This document shows positions 26,201 through 39,307 of a stretch of 64,000 nt of DNA, piece after piece. Under the pieces are notes generated by a model. The model was not told the origin of the DNA, did no database searches, and was given only the letters and a program-made list of their open reading frames with translations. The number at the start of each line of letters is the position of its first letter. Position 1 is the stretch's first letter. Source of the stretch: Pipra filicauda (Eukaryota > Chordata > Aves > Passeriformes > Pipridae); NCBI RefSeq assembly GCF_003945595.2, contig NW_024103452.1, positions 5,365,555-5,429,554 on the forward strand, read 5' to 3'. Position numbers and translations under genes: made by a program.

Positions 26201-28190
26201 GTCACCTTTGGTAACCTTTGATATTCTCTGAAGTTGGACTCATTTAGGAAACATGTTGTCATCTTATCATTAAATTCTCATTTTAAAGTTTTTTTGTGTA
26301 TATTAGTAGGTTTTCAAGTGGTATTCATAGGCAGTGGTTAGGTTGTGTAACTCTTAGATGAGCATTCTGTGTTTACAAATATATCCTATTTTCTTTGCAA
26401 ATTTATTTCTTTAATGCATTCCCTTCAGCCACTCACACATGCAGGGAATTGTTTTGCAATAGCAACATGACACTATCTATCACAGCTAATCTATTCCTTG
26501 ACTGTTCAGCTATACTGGCCCGTGCTTTATGTTCTGCCAAACCTTGAAGGTGGGGAGATCATAATATTTTTATTATATCTAATCCACTCTGAAAGCATTT
26601 TCATTAATGGGCAAAATAAACAGAGCAGTGGAATGATATAGGACATGAAAGTGCAGGGTGTTTTCCAGCTGGGTAGACCAGCTTTATAGATCAGCCAGAC
26701 AAAGTAGTTTTCTGACAAACTAGCATAAGATATCTAAGTTCTTGCAAGATTGCAGGCCTATTCCCTTTCACAGCAATGATGAAAGATATCAAGATGCTTA
26801 CGTGTCTTTCTGGACCACAGCCTCGATAAATTACAAGTTTAGGAAACTCATTTGTCCTATGGCTTCCCTCTGGAGCACACCAGGTGTTGTGTACACACAT
26901 CTCCTCAGTAACTGTGGAAAAGGATTTTCTGCTAGACAGTTTTCCGTTAAAAGGATCGATATTTAGTCAGGTACTTGATAAATTTTCTTCAGCTGAAGAT
27001 TTGGCCCTATATACTCTGTGTCCTTATTTATTTGTTCTGCCTGAGAGTATAAGTTTACCATGATAACTCTGGATGGGTATTCCAAAAATAGATTTATGTC
27101 AATAATTCAGCCAAGTGAGTTGCTTAAATTACCCTCTAAGACAAGGTTAGAGGTTAATGTTAAAGTCTTAAACTGCTGAGATCCACACGCATTAGTGTCA
27201 CTCTCACATCTACATTCTCAATTTCAAAGCTGAGTGGGAGTGCTGTATCCACAGTATGGAAAACTGATGTCCTCCCTTTTGTATGGATTCCTAGTATTGA
27301 ATCACAGAATACATCCAGAAGATACACCTAAATCAGGTGATAAATGACAAGATTAACTACCCCTAACACTAAACGTGATATATAGATCCAAATTCAGAAA
27401 TACATGGGCTCATTTCAGCTGTCCACACATAGGTGTCCTGTGCCATTTGAGACGCCCTCGATCATCTGTGATATTTGCTAGGGGATGTGGATTATGGGAG
27501 ACTTGTGCTCTCCTGGGGTAACTGGAGACCAGACCAGGTGTCCTAAGGCATCTGAAACCACACTGCTTATCTACATATGGGCAGCCTCTCAGCATTACAG
27601 CCAGAAACTGGGATTCTGGTTCCTTGAATAAAAAACTTTGTTCCCCTAAAAAGAGTCTAGGCACCATGGGCATGATTCATTTGTTTCAACTTTGGTATCC
27701 ACTGCTGTTTGAGATGCTCCATGGCATCCCAAATATGCGTCTGTATGTGTAGTTCCAAAAAATGACATAGAATTCTCAGAAAACCCGTGACCTTCTGGAG
27801 CAGCAGCTGGGCATCAGACAGGATTTCATGAGTCATCAAAAGTGGCTCTAGATGCCAGTTACTAGACCCTTGAATTAAAACTTTAACTAAGAGGTAGAAG
27901 CTTATATTATAAACATATAAAGTTAGGGAAAAATAATCCTATCATTAAATAACAGCATCTGACATCTGGACATTTTATTTTCCTTCCTACCAGGGCAGAG
28001 TTATACCTTGTAGTACATTCATGAGTCATTCTTCCAGTTTTACTTGATACACTTCCAGTAATTTTTCCAATGAAATTGCCAACAAATGCACTTCTGTGTC
28101 AATAAGCATTTTCAGGATATAAATCTGAATACTGGAGATAAGGGAACAGTTTGGATTTAAGGCTCATTTGTTTTAAGGCCTTTGAACTGA

Positions 28191-28230
28191 CATTATCAAT
28201 TACCATTTCAATTAGTGCTAATTGAATTGC
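28191..28230. promoter_or_regulatory. Candidate homeodomain-site cluster with palindrome
   Basis: Within 40 bases there are several TAAT/ATTA-type homeodomain cores. They include CAATTA at 28198-28203 and the inverted pair CAATTAGTGCTAATTG at 28209-28224, whose 7-bp arms are perfectly complementary around TG. An LEF/TCF-like CTTTGAA lies just upstream, at about 28180. Clusters like this are common in conserved developmental enhancers. In AT-rich DNA such motifs also arise by chance, so the regulatory role is inference. Confidence 0.3.
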
Positions 28231-30460
28231 TGAGGTTTCTAGATGGTCGGCTGATAGCAGTAACTCATTTCATCTAGACCAAAAACTGCCAGGATCTTTC
28301 AATCACAAACTCTCACTCGTGATTATCATATACATATACTAAAATGTTGTGTCAGAAATATTTTAGACGTCAGCAAAATGTGGGCTAACTAGGCAAAAAA
28401 AAATGCAGTTGTCAAATACACCCTGAAACTCATGGTGACTCTGCAAGACCTTGAACACATGCAGGACTTTTTAAAAACCTCAATAAAAGGAGCACAGTTT
28501 ATTGTAGCAGCCTGAAAAAAAATCTCATGACACTTCAGGAGGTATCTGGTATATCAGGTGTTATGGTCATAAAGCGCGACTTCATCTGAGCATTGCAAGG
28601 AGATGTTCCTCTAATTTCTGAGTTTCTGTGAGATTGATGACGACAATACAAATGCACATTCATGTATGTGCTTTTAACAATATTTTTCCAATGATCTGAC
28701 AAACATATAATCAATGTCTGCTTAATTTAGACATCCCAGAAGGTTCTGGCATTTCTATGACTGTCAGACATTATGTTTGAAAGGACCTCATTAAAATAGA
28801 AAGATTTCATTTGTAGTGAATTTGTACCTCCTTTCTTTCTATCTTACAGTTTTTTCCATATGTTTGTCAATCACCATGAAAGGTTTTAAACGGGCAAGGT
28901 CACTCCCATTCATGGGCTCCCTAGAGCCTTCCTGAAGCCATTGTGCAATGCCAGGGTCCGTCCAAAGGGCTTGATTGCAGATCTGGAGCCCAGGGAGCTG
29001 TGTCTAGTCCACATACCACAGCATTCTTTAGGCCTGATGCGTAGATATCTGTGATATCTGAGTGGACTTTGTTGGTATTGTTTGGTCTGTTTATAGAAAC
29101 CTAATTAAAAAAACTTTTAAAAAAATCCTCAACAAAAAAGACCGTACACTTGGCAAAATGTACTCAAACCGCAGCTTTTCACATAGTATTTTCACTGTTC
29201 TGTCGTTTCCCCTCCCCATACCCCAGCATCAGGAAGTGCCATTGAAGCAGATGAAGAAAATAAAAGGAGTGTACTAAACTCTTTCAAACCTCAGAAGGGC
29301 TTTGAGGTTTTAGGAAGGATCTCAGCCAACTCTTATTTTATCTGAATCTGGTCTTCTCTATTCCTGAAGTTAATATGGTTCCACTCTCATCTCATCCTCC
29401 CAAATGCCTAAAAACTTGTGGCTGAAAATAACCCAAGAGGAAGAATTGTCCAGAAATTAGTGAATCCATATAAGATTGAGAAGATTAAACCTTAATTTCC
29501 TTTTCAGACGTATGAATCCTATGTAACCATTCCATTCTGTGCCTTAGCTTCCCTTTTTATAGAGAAAACCTCAAAGAAAGAAAAGAGAATTTGCTTAAGT
29601 CACAGTAGTGCTGAGAGGCTAAAGCTATTAAAGTGACAAAGTGGAAAAAATACTCTGCTAAGGGGCATCCATAAGTTCCTTAGGACATGTTCACAACTTT
29701 CCAAGTGATTAATTTATCACAGCTTAATGCATTATTGCTTTCCAGTCCAATTGTGATTGCTGACCATAGCATTCTTGCTAACTGCAAATGTGTATTCAAT
29801 GTTGTAGCATAAACCATTATGCAGGAAATTAAAGGCATAGCACATTACTTTGCAAGTAGGAAAGGGTAGGAGATCACATAGAAAGCTACTACTAATAGGG
29901 TCGAGGGTAAAAACCATTCCACTCATGTGAAACCTACCCTTTGGTGAAAACACATTTTAACTGGGCTTATTAAAATTCTGCCAGAAATATGTAATCATCC
30001 ACTGACTGTGGATATACAAATTTTCAAATTTTCTCTGGTGTTCAGAGCTTCTTGGCTTCCCAGTTCTTGTTCAAGCTCATTCCTAATTGATTATATTGTA
30101 ATGAAGGATACAGGAAGGGAGAAAGAAGAAGAAGAAAGCTCAAAATTGCCTTCCAGGCATAAAATGTGTTTTGATTTACAGTTAATGAAACTTTTTTATT
30201 ATTCAAATTACACCTCAGCATTGAGGCTGGATTTGCTCTGGAATGAGGTTATCACACACATATGTCCCACTGGTCTCCATCTCAGCAGCCAGGGTGGGTT
30301 TATTTTGGCAGGCTGGAAACAATGTCAGTGGTTCTCTTTTTATTTAAAGCAGCATTTGGCACACTTGCAGGGTGCTTAATGGTTTGTTTTCAGAGAAAAG
30401 AAACTTGTTACAATTTGGGAAAATATTTTTATAATCTTAGATATGTAGATGTAGATTTAT

Positions 30461-30552
30461 ATGTGCATATATAGACATGATGTGTATATATATATATGTA
30501 TGCATATATACATACTATACATCTATATGCATGTGCACATATATGTGTACAT
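30461..30552 (+). repeat. TA/TG/CA-rich alternating purine-pyrimidine tract
   Basis: About 90 bases of nearly pure alternating TA, TG and CA dinucleotides (GTGTATATATATATATGTAT and similar, ending near ATATATGTGTAC). It is an imperfect compound microsatellite, likely to vary in length between individuals. Confidence 0.9.
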
Positions 30553-32745
30553 TTTAGAAGCTTTGAACTTCTAAAATTGCCTCCTTCCTTTCTTAAGACT
30601 AAAATTGCTTTCTGCAATATTCAACCCCAGTCAGACTTCCCCTGTTTTCATCTCCTATCGAATAGCATTAAGTGATCCTTATGAACTACAGTTGTGGATG
30701 GTTTTGAAAGGCAGCTCCAACGTACTCGTTATTGCCAAGAAGATTTTAGCAATGTCTCATTTTAGTTGTTGAATAGACCTAACAGCAGCTTTTGCCAGAG
30801 GAATCATAAATGAAACTCAAGAGCTTAGGTTTAGACCTGCTAGGCCTACAAAAGTTCAAATATACATCTGGGGGCCACTAAAACCGCAGGAAGGCTTGCT
30901 GTTGACTTCATTTGTCTTTAGGAGTTGGCCTCAGGATTTGCATAAAGTTCCCAGTGTGTTTAGGCTCCTCCTTTCCCTCTTGGCCCCACATGACCTCCAT
31001 CTTAGAAAGACACCATTACAAATCCAGCTCTCATTACAGAAGCCGAGTTCAGCTGTTAAGGTTAAACTCTGCTTCTTAGTTTTTCTTCATGGATGAATTT
31101 CTAAAGCCCTACACAATTTCCAGCTGCTTCAGCTGAAAAGGTATTTGTCAGGTGCATCTGACTCCTGCTTCCTGAAGTCATTCATATGCAAAGGTATTTA
31201 CTTAGGCAGTCACCAACAGGAAAATCTTAGCCCAGGCAGAACACAAATGGATCAGCAGCACAACATGGCTTGCTTACATGGGATATTCCAGCTGCGAATG
31301 TCCTGGGTTTTTTACAGTTTTCTACAAATGCCATTAATACAAAAGAATATTCTAAATTCAGTTTAAAAACATTAAGCTGAAGTGAGTTAAAATTAGAATG
31401 ATTTTATTAGATGAAATTCAAGATGTACTTAACACATCTTCAGGTACAGTCTTAATAATCGCTGAACATTTTTTTTTTTTACTTTCTCTTCAACCTCATT
31501 TTTTTTTCCTTTTTAATTAATTGGTAAAACACAGGTGTTTATACACTCTAAGTCTGATAGTGATGAATTCTTCCTTTGTAATTTGATATTGTCAAATTGT
31601 ATTTAAATCCTTCAGAACAGCCAGTTCCCAAACAAGACCCCACAGAATTCACTTCCAATACACGGTCAGTTTCTATGAGGGCAAGCAGAGTATAAAACCA
31701 TAGATATCTGATAATCCCTGATAGTTTGATTGTTCAAGTTTAAATGAAATGAACACTTATTTTGAGAAAACTTTGCTGCAGTCATATGTTTTCATTAGCT
31801 TGATCCCTGCTTTCTTTGAATCTCCGCTTCTCTCTCCTTGACAATGATTTACTAAGTCCATACTACTTAGACAGATTGAGGCTGTGTGCTACTGAATTAA
31901 CCAGGTAACATTTTAAACAAGTATCATATGCAATATAATATTTTTTTAGCCATTTGTGATTCATGCTTCTTGCTGTGTTAGATTAAAAAAAAACCCACAA
32001 GATATTTCTGTTCATATTTACTCTTTCAAACTTCACCTTAAACTTCAGGGAGAACAATCATATCTTTGCTTCCATTCATCAGGTTATTCCTGCTATTCTT
32101 TACTTATGGACTATATTATTCTCACTTGGAATATAAATTTCAAGCAGAAATTTTTCATGTAGACTAAGGAATTACACAATAGATTGTAAAATATAGTCCC
32201 AAATCTAATCCAAATTGCTATGGTTTTCCCCTCTGCTTAATTACCTGTAAAAGCCCTACTAAAAATGATTTATAAAGGGGTTTAATGCTGTATTTCAGCA
32301 ACTCCTTTCTGGAATTTGTACTCTTGTGCTGTGTTGTAAATTTATAGATGGTGATCTATCCTTAGCCTTCCTTGGAGGCTACTTGCTTAGTGCTTGATGT
32401 GATATTCAGTTCATTCTTTGTGCTTTCTGCTTTCTAAACACAGTAATCATGATCAATAGGAGAAAAATCCTGATGGCTTTTCAAAAGTTTTGTGGTACTT
32501 TCTGGGAAATTGTTTTTTACACAAAAGTTGTGACTGATTCTTTTCTTCTGTGTTAACTTTCTTCATTTTTTGTAGATGTTAAAATTTTTTCAGGGATGTT
32601 TTGTGGTGAAGCTCAGAAATCTATCCAGGAAAAATGTAGATTTTTAATTGATATTCTATTATGTCACAAGGCTGGCTTCTAATGAAAGAGAAAGTCTCAA
32701 TGGAAATTGATAAACAAGTAGGTTGATACTGAAAAATAGCACAGA

Positions 32746-32789
32746 AGAGCTTGTACCTGTGTAAGACCAGGTAAGAGCTTGTACCTGTG
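32746..32789 (+). repeat. Short tandem duplication, period 28
   Basis: The 16-mer AGAGCTTGTACCTGTG occurs at 32746-32761 and again, identically, at 32774-32789. The bases GACCAGG follow the second copy directly and the first copy after a short TAA insertion. This looks like a small local duplication of about 28 bases rather than a transposon footprint. Confidence 0.85.
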
Positions 32790-35299
32790 ACCAGGGGACC
32801 ACGAGTGGACTGACTGCAGAGTGACATCAGAGCTTTTGATAATATATTCAGAGACCAGAAATGGGCATTTGATGAGATCCAACCCCACACCTGTGGTCAA
32901 AGATAAAGTGTACGTGAACTGTGTTTTAGAAAGTGAGTTCAATCACACGGAGAAACACTATCTTAAAAAAATATTAATTTCACTTTTATGTCTGTGAGCA
33001 AGTAAATGTTGTGTTTATTGTCTTAACCTTAACACATGCCTTTCTTCTAAGAAATTTTTTACTGAATCCTCCCTGGTGAACTGAAAGAGTCAGCAGCAAT
33101 CCTAGCTCTGAGCTAAGACACTGAGGAGAAAAGTTCTCATACTTCAATATGTTTACCATATCCCATATAATAAACAAATGGAATAATATGGCTTATAGAG
33201 TATTGTAAAATTAACCATACCTAACCTCCTGTGAATGGCATTTTTAATCCAGAAGTACTCCCAGTAATATGCATGGGAATGAGTAATTCACTACGCAGCG
33301 TGATTATGGTTGTCATGGTCTGGCTTTAATCTCTTTTTTTGAATAATATAGAAAATCAATACATCCTAGACAAAAGGGAAAAATGCAGCAAAAACTTTCC
33401 TACTTTACTTTCCTTTGTGTGCCTGAGGATTGACGAATCCATTTATTTGTTCTTTAATAATTGACTCATGGCATGGTAGAGCTTTGAGTCTCAGATAACT
33501 CTTCTAATATTTTTTCTAACATCATGGCATTTCTGGCATGCCCACGGCAAAATAAATCTTCCTTACTTAGAGGAATCCTTTGAAAAACAATATTTGAATA
33601 GATTTTCTCTTGCTGAAGACAGCTGTCACTTTTGTTTCTCCTATCTCTTGGGTACCCAGGGTTGGAAAGGTCTTCTTTTGAGTTTATTTTATCATTCTGT
33701 ATTTGTTGCTCATATGGTAGACATTTGCTGACTCTATGGCATATGTGTTATGCAAACCCCAGTGACTAGAGTGTTTCGAACAGCCATGAGCTGTAATTCC
33801 AAACATATTAAGAGATTAAAATAATTGCACTGTTTACTTTTACAAGCTTTCCACAACAAATATAGCCACCCACTTCTGTACTAAAAGAAAACGAAGTGAC
33901 GACAAGGTCTACACTATTTTCCAAGGTTAGCTGTGAAATTACTTTCTTAAACTGCATAAATTCAAATAATGGCCTTGCTGCCCTTGCACACCCAAGCCTT
34001 CCAGTAGGGCTGGTTATAACATAAATAAATAATTCCTGATCTTCACCTACAGCTCTTTTTAATAATGTTGTCAGGAACCACAGGAGTCTGAGTTGCTACC
34101 GGCTGTCAGAAAAGCCCTTAAGTACTGTAGTGCTGCACGATCAGGGCTCAGGGCCTTGTACCTGCTCATCTCTGCAGTGTGCTAGACTAGGCTTTGGCTT
34201 GGTTTTAGTCTGTGCCTTCTCCTAGACAGTGCTTAGGCAGTGTTCAAGACCTTGTTCCTCAGGGAAATGTGGGTCTGAGCTGTGCTGTGCCACCACATCT
34301 CAGAAACAGAGGAATGGCCGTGGTAAATTTCTCTCTGTGGTTCTTCCTGTGTACCTATTTTATAGACTAATTACATATAAAATGCAACATTATACTGAGA
34401 TATAAACAGAAACCTTCTAGTAATGCACGTTTATCTGGCTGACAGTTATGCCCTGCATCTGGAGGGAGGTCCAAGGACTCTGAGGATTTGGCTTCCAGAT
34501 TATAAGACTCAGGGGCCTGGCGGGAATTTTGACTCATCTGCTTCAAAGCCAGGTCCTACATTAATTTGCATGTCAACATGAGGAAAAAACACAACTGTGT
34601 CTGATGTATGCATCTATACTACACCTATACATCTTTTCATCATAGTACCCTCATGTCTACCTTGTTTATATATAAATAAGTATATGTGTGTAATTTATTA
34701 TCCTACATAAATAACAGTAGAATAGTACCTTGGTATAAAGTTTGATCCCTTTTATTTCTTTTTATTTTAATATCATTTAAACTGAAATTCTTATTAAAGT
34801 AGGAATACACTTTGTCCTTTCAGTATGAACTATTTAAGAAAAGTACAAAGTACCTGACTCTTATTACAAATGAAGGGAAAAATCTCAAAAGAATAATTTT
34901 CCCTGTGAGATTTCTGATAATTCCTTCTTGCAGTAAGGCAGGCACTGGTCCAAACCACACATTCTTTTTTTATATATATATTTGAAGTACTGCAGCTTCT
35001 GCTAGAAACCTGAAATTACAGAGACTTGCAAGGGAGTGCATTCCTGTGACATATCATAAATCACAAGAGAGAAATATCTATGCTTTCCATGCTCAAGTAT
35101 AGAAAAATGGTGTACATATTTCCAATAGTTTGGGGAATTATGAAATGTATTTAGAAAAAAAAAATAGATTCAATCATTACAAATTTTGGACTTGTTTCTA
35201 TAATGTTCTCAAAACCACAAGATTACAATTTCTGGCAGAGAAAGTCCTAGGGCTGGGAGATATCCTTGGAAGATGGAGGACCATAATTGCAAAGTGTCA

Positions 35300-35407
35300 C
35301 TATATCCTTCCCCTGTTCATACCGTGTCCTCCCCCAGCATGTCCACTGACTGACATGTCAGAGACAGGAGGTTGGACTAGATGAACATTTAATATGACCC
35401 TGTACAT
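35300..35407 (+). mobile_element. Ancient CR1-like 3' end (diverged)
   Basis: The segment ATGTCAGAGACAGGAGGTTG followed by GACTAGATGAACATTTAATA and TGACCCTGTA follows the order of the older sauropsid CR1 3' end. That end has a GAGACAGGATACTGGGCTAGATGG-like block followed by a TCTGACCCAGTATGG-like block. It differs from the younger CR1 copies in this window and is strongly diverged, suggesting an insertion that predates most of the others. Homology may extend upstream to about 35215, but I cannot fix the edge by eye. Confidence 0.6.
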
Positions 35408-37591
35408 TTACTCCTACATAAAAATCACAACCCAAATAATTCCAGGTTTGCAGAGGAATAACTTTGTACAAAGTCTTCTCCAAGTCAATGCCAGAGCTTC
35501 CATGGCAGACATTCAAAATACCAAACAGTCCCCCAAATTCTTTGGGAACATTCAGCTCTGAATTAAAACAACAACTGCTCACATTTTTGATATATCTCTT
35601 AGTAGAATATCAGATTATTTCTCCTTTCATTGCAATTTTGCATCAACACATTCAGCTGCAATCTCCTTGAAGTTCTAACTGATGCCATCCAGTAAAAGTA
35701 TGCTGTTTAGCTTCAGTCATGCTTGTAAAATGTTGATGAAAGTTTCTGGCCTTCATGTTGGGGAAGTGTTCAAAAGGGAAGTGGTTTTCCAAGTATGAAT
35801 AAATGCTGATTAAAAAGATATGGAGAAATCCAACTAAATTCATCTTATTTTTCTCTGTTTCTTGCATTATCCATTTCTCTACTTAAAAAGGATACTCAAA
35901 TTTCAGTTTTTGTCAGAATGTATTTTATTTTTTAGAGGACTTCTGGTAAGAAGAGAAGGAATTAGGGTGTAAGAAGGAAGCAGTTACTTGTGCTTTTTTA
36001 GCTACTTTCTTGACAGAGTTTTGGGGAGTTTTTAAGTGGATTTCCGTACAAACTGAATCACAGGATGTTAATAGAGATTTTTTTAATCTCAAAGGAAAAT
36101 TCATTTAAAAAAGGAATGGTTTTCATAAAGACAGAAATATGTTTTGAAGTCAGAACTAACAAAAGCATTACTGTGTGATTTGGTCACATGGTACAAATAC
36201 TACTCTACCAGGAGAAGGCTCAAAGCTTCAGTAAGTTAACAACCAGTGGCTGCCACCAAGAAAAGGATCTAAATGTGATGAGCAGATGAGATATCCCATT
36301 CAAATTAATGACATATGCAAAATGAGGTACATTTGTGAATCTCTTCCTGGCCCATGTCCATGATTTGTTTGCACAGTCATCAGTAAATTTCAGAAGACAA
36401 AGGATAGAGGGAAACTAGCTGACTAAGAAAAAATTATTGATGGGAGAAAACAGACTAATTCTAGAAAACTTCTGAACTGTCCACCCAGGTTTAAGAAAAA
36501 TGCCTGAATTTCTGATTTGGTCACAGTGAATACAAAATCTCCAGTTTCAGTCTCCAAAAGGCGCTGACAGTAACTCCAGATCAGGTCTCAAAAACTCATT
36601 GGAAGACAGCTTTGTAGCCATGTCTCCAACTATTCCTCCCCTTTTCTCTCATATCTAGTCACACTGTTCTCATTTCACTGTGCTGTCGTCCCATAAACTG
36701 AGTCTTATGTGAAGGTTTTTGTCTGTGTTATTAAGTGACAATCATCCTTTCAAGTTAAATCAGTTTCTGACCTCAGTCCTAAAAAAGGCCTTCTCTTAGA
36801 CATGGACTCCAAGTGAAAGAGTCATCTTAAATGTGTTGATAGGAAATATTTCAGCAGAAGAGAAATCATGTGTGGAAGCTTTAGGAACTGCCTCTAAATC
36901 TGACAAATGTTCCCTTATTTCCTTCTTCTCCCTAATAATTCTAATGAGACTTAGATCGGCTGGTGATAGTAAAAATTTAAGATAGTAATCACTAAATCAC
37001 AACCTCCTTCATCATGCTGTTTTCCCCTGCGGTAGAAAGGTCTGTTGCAGATTCAGAAGGTATCAAATCTATTCCTTGGATGGTTCTGAGATTTTTCCTC
37101 TCACTCTGCAGTTGCTCCTTTCACGTCACTTTCGTTCTATCCCATTTCTCCTGCTCATTGCTCACTGATATAAACTCTGCTTAACATCTGGGAAACTTCT
37201 CCAAGCCACTTCCTGAACCTACAGATCTGGTAACAGAAACAGTAATAATAATGAAACATTTATGTATATATTACTTCAGTTTCTAAAATACCTGGGGCTC
37301 TGTGCAAAAACAAATGTCACCCAATCAAAATAAATAGGATAAAACCATAACAAATACATTAAATAAAATGCAAAGGGATTTGCAGATGTTCGGACCCAAA
37401 GTCACCAGACACATGTGTTTTAGCTCAGCATAGATTGTAGCAGTCTGCATAGCCATTAATTGAGTTAATCTTATTGCAGCAGTTTCTACAATAAAGTTCA
37501 GGCTCTCACACAAGCACGTGTTTATTTTTTACATAAGCATGGTCCTAGCAGTAAGTCCATTTGAGCAGCATGTGTTCAATACACCTGCTAT
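35408..37591. other. Single-copy DNA, nothing recognised
   Basis: No gene, RNA or mobile element is recognised. Short open frames on both strands near 35.4-35.9 kb have no recognisable content. Confidence 0.55.
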
Positions 37592-37708
37592 TCATAGGAT
37601 CATAGAACTACAAAATATTTTGAGTTGGAAGAGACTCAAGAGGATTGTTGAGTCCAACTTCTGGCCCGGCACAGGACAAACCCAAGAATCATACCACGTG
37701 CCTGTGCT
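37592..37708 (-). mobile_element. CR1 LINE 3' end fragment, reverse orientation
   Basis: Read on the + strand, this begins with the complement of the CR1 tail (TCATAGGATCATAGAACTAC). It continues with GAGTTGGAAGAGACTCAAGA, TGAGTCCAACTTCTGGCCCG and ACAGGACAAACCCAAGAATC, and ends in ACCACGTGCCTG. This is the reverse complement of the 3' UTR type seen in the + strand copy ending at 23264, where the corresponding blocks are GGTCCTGGGCAGGACTAAGG and CTCAATGATCC. Only about 117 bp remain and no coding sequence is left. Confidence 0.92.
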
Positions 37709-38794
37709 ACTGCTGAGATATATACATCTCCTGATATTCATATGAATCTCCACTGGCAGATCAGTGCTGTTCTAAGCTGCTTCAGCAATCTTTGCCTCTT
37801 CTATTTATCTCTTTACATCTCATACAGTCACTACCCAGTGTGTTCTCTCCTAAGCCGTGCAATCAACCTTCTTCCTTCCGTGACAGACAAGTCCTGGTCA
37901 TCATGCCAAGAATGCACTTTTGCTACATTATTTGGTAGACTTGTGTTTTCCTCTGCTGGTGTGATTCAATAAATAGTCTGCACTCAGATATTAGCAAAAT
38001 CCAGTGGGACTATATGTCCAAGTTACTGGGATATTTTTTTCAAATATCCACACTACATGATTGTTCTTGCTTCAGCACTTGAAAAGCAGCCATCCAACTC
38101 ACTTCTGAAAGAAACAATGATGAATAATCCACCAAATGTCTTAAAGTCTCCTTTCTACCTCTGCAGTTTTGCATGGATATTATCCACCCTGGAGAAATGT
38201 GCTGTTCCTCAACTTCATGACGGCCCATTTTCATTTCAGATTGCAAAGGGCTGTTTTCCTTGGCATTGGAACTGACTGAATGAATCATCTTGATCATGCA
38301 CAGCAGGGCTGTCTGGGACAGGGTGGTTGAATAAATTGCCAAAGTGTTCTTTCTTGCTTTTCCCTTCTTTCATCAAGACCTTACCATCTCTAGACTGACT
38401 GCGGTTTTAACAATTCATGAGCTTGTTCACATTTCCTTCGTAAGCATGTAGGTGGCATTTAACTCACCCTAATTTTAGCTGTTCAAATGTTAATACTTTT
38501 GCCTTAACTCATCATCTCGTCTTCCTCTAGAGTCACCACAGAAACACTGGTAGCTTCAGCAAAGGGGTCCAAAACAATTACATCAAATGTCTGTTTTTGA
38601 TTCTATTATCTGTTTCGTGAGTCAGGCTTTTTTGCCACTTCTTTTCAGTTTTTTGGTTTCATCACACCTGGACTCTTCAATAACTCCTGCGTAGGATGAA
38701 CTGCAAATGCATTGAATTCTTGGAGATCTGGACAGATATTCAAGGCATAGTGAGATATATTGATAAAAATTTTACTGATAGGACTGTCTTAATT
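37709..38794. other. Single-copy DNA between two CR1 copies
   Basis: I recognise nothing in this stretch. The frames at 37742-37972 and 38040-38342 have no known domain and overlap open frames on the other strand. Confidence 0.55.
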
Positions 38795-39307
38795 CACAGA
38801 ATCACAGAATCAATTAGGTTGGAAAAGACCTCTGAGATCATTGAGTCCAACCCATGACCAAACACCATGCCAACCAGACCAGGGTACTGAGTGCCACATC
38901 CAGTCTTTCCTTAAACACCTCCAGGAATGATGACTCCACCACCTCCATGGACAGCCCACTTCAATATCTAATTGCCCTTTCTGTGAAGACTTTCTTCCTG
39001 ATGTCCAACCTAAATCTTTCCTGTTGCATCTTGAGACTCTGTCCTCTCCTGCTTCTTGAGAGAAGAGACTGACCCCCACCTGGCTACAACCTCCCTTCAG
39101 GTAGTTGTAGAGAGCAATAAGGTTCCCCCAAGCCTCCTCTTCTCTGTTCTAAACAATGCCATCTCCTTCAGCTGCTTCTCATAGGACTTGTGCTCCAGAA
39201 CCTTCACCAGCCTGGTTGTGGACGAACTCCAGTATGTCCCGAACTGAGGTGCCCAGAACTGGACACAACACTCAAGATGTGACCTCACCAGTGCCAAGTA
39301 CAGGGGA
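38795..39307 (-). mobile_element. CR1 LINE, ORF2 C-terminus and 3' UTR, reverse orientation
   Basis: A CR1 copy of about 513 bp on the - strand. On the + strand it starts with the complement of the octamer tail (CACAGAATCACAGAATCAAT), then TAGGTTGGAAAAGACCTCTG and GATCATTGAGTCCAACCC, the classic antisense CR1 signature. At the far end, the - strand frame at 39097-39297 begins with ALVRSHLECCVQFWAPQFGT, a conserved ORF2 motif just upstream of the region seen in the other copies. It reaches further into ORF2 than any other CR1 copy here, but frameshifts interrupt it. The copy is inactive. Confidence 0.95.

Larger units (their letters stand above)
23265..35299. other. Long AT-rich single-copy stretch, no gene recognised
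   Basis: Twelve kilobases without a recognisable gene or a clear transposable element. The open frames are short (under 125 codons), overlap on both strands and lack known domains. Notable small features are a homeodomain-type site cluster near 28.2 kb, a TA/TG tract near 30.5 kb, a 16-bp direct repeat at 32746-32789 and a GC-richer block at about 34070-34320 that I cannot classify. Confidence 0.55.

Noticed and set aside
38810..39079. 89-codon - strand frame with Trp-rich sequence
   Set aside because: It lies wholly inside a CR1 copy and is not the ORF2 frame, so it is a by-product of the repeat.
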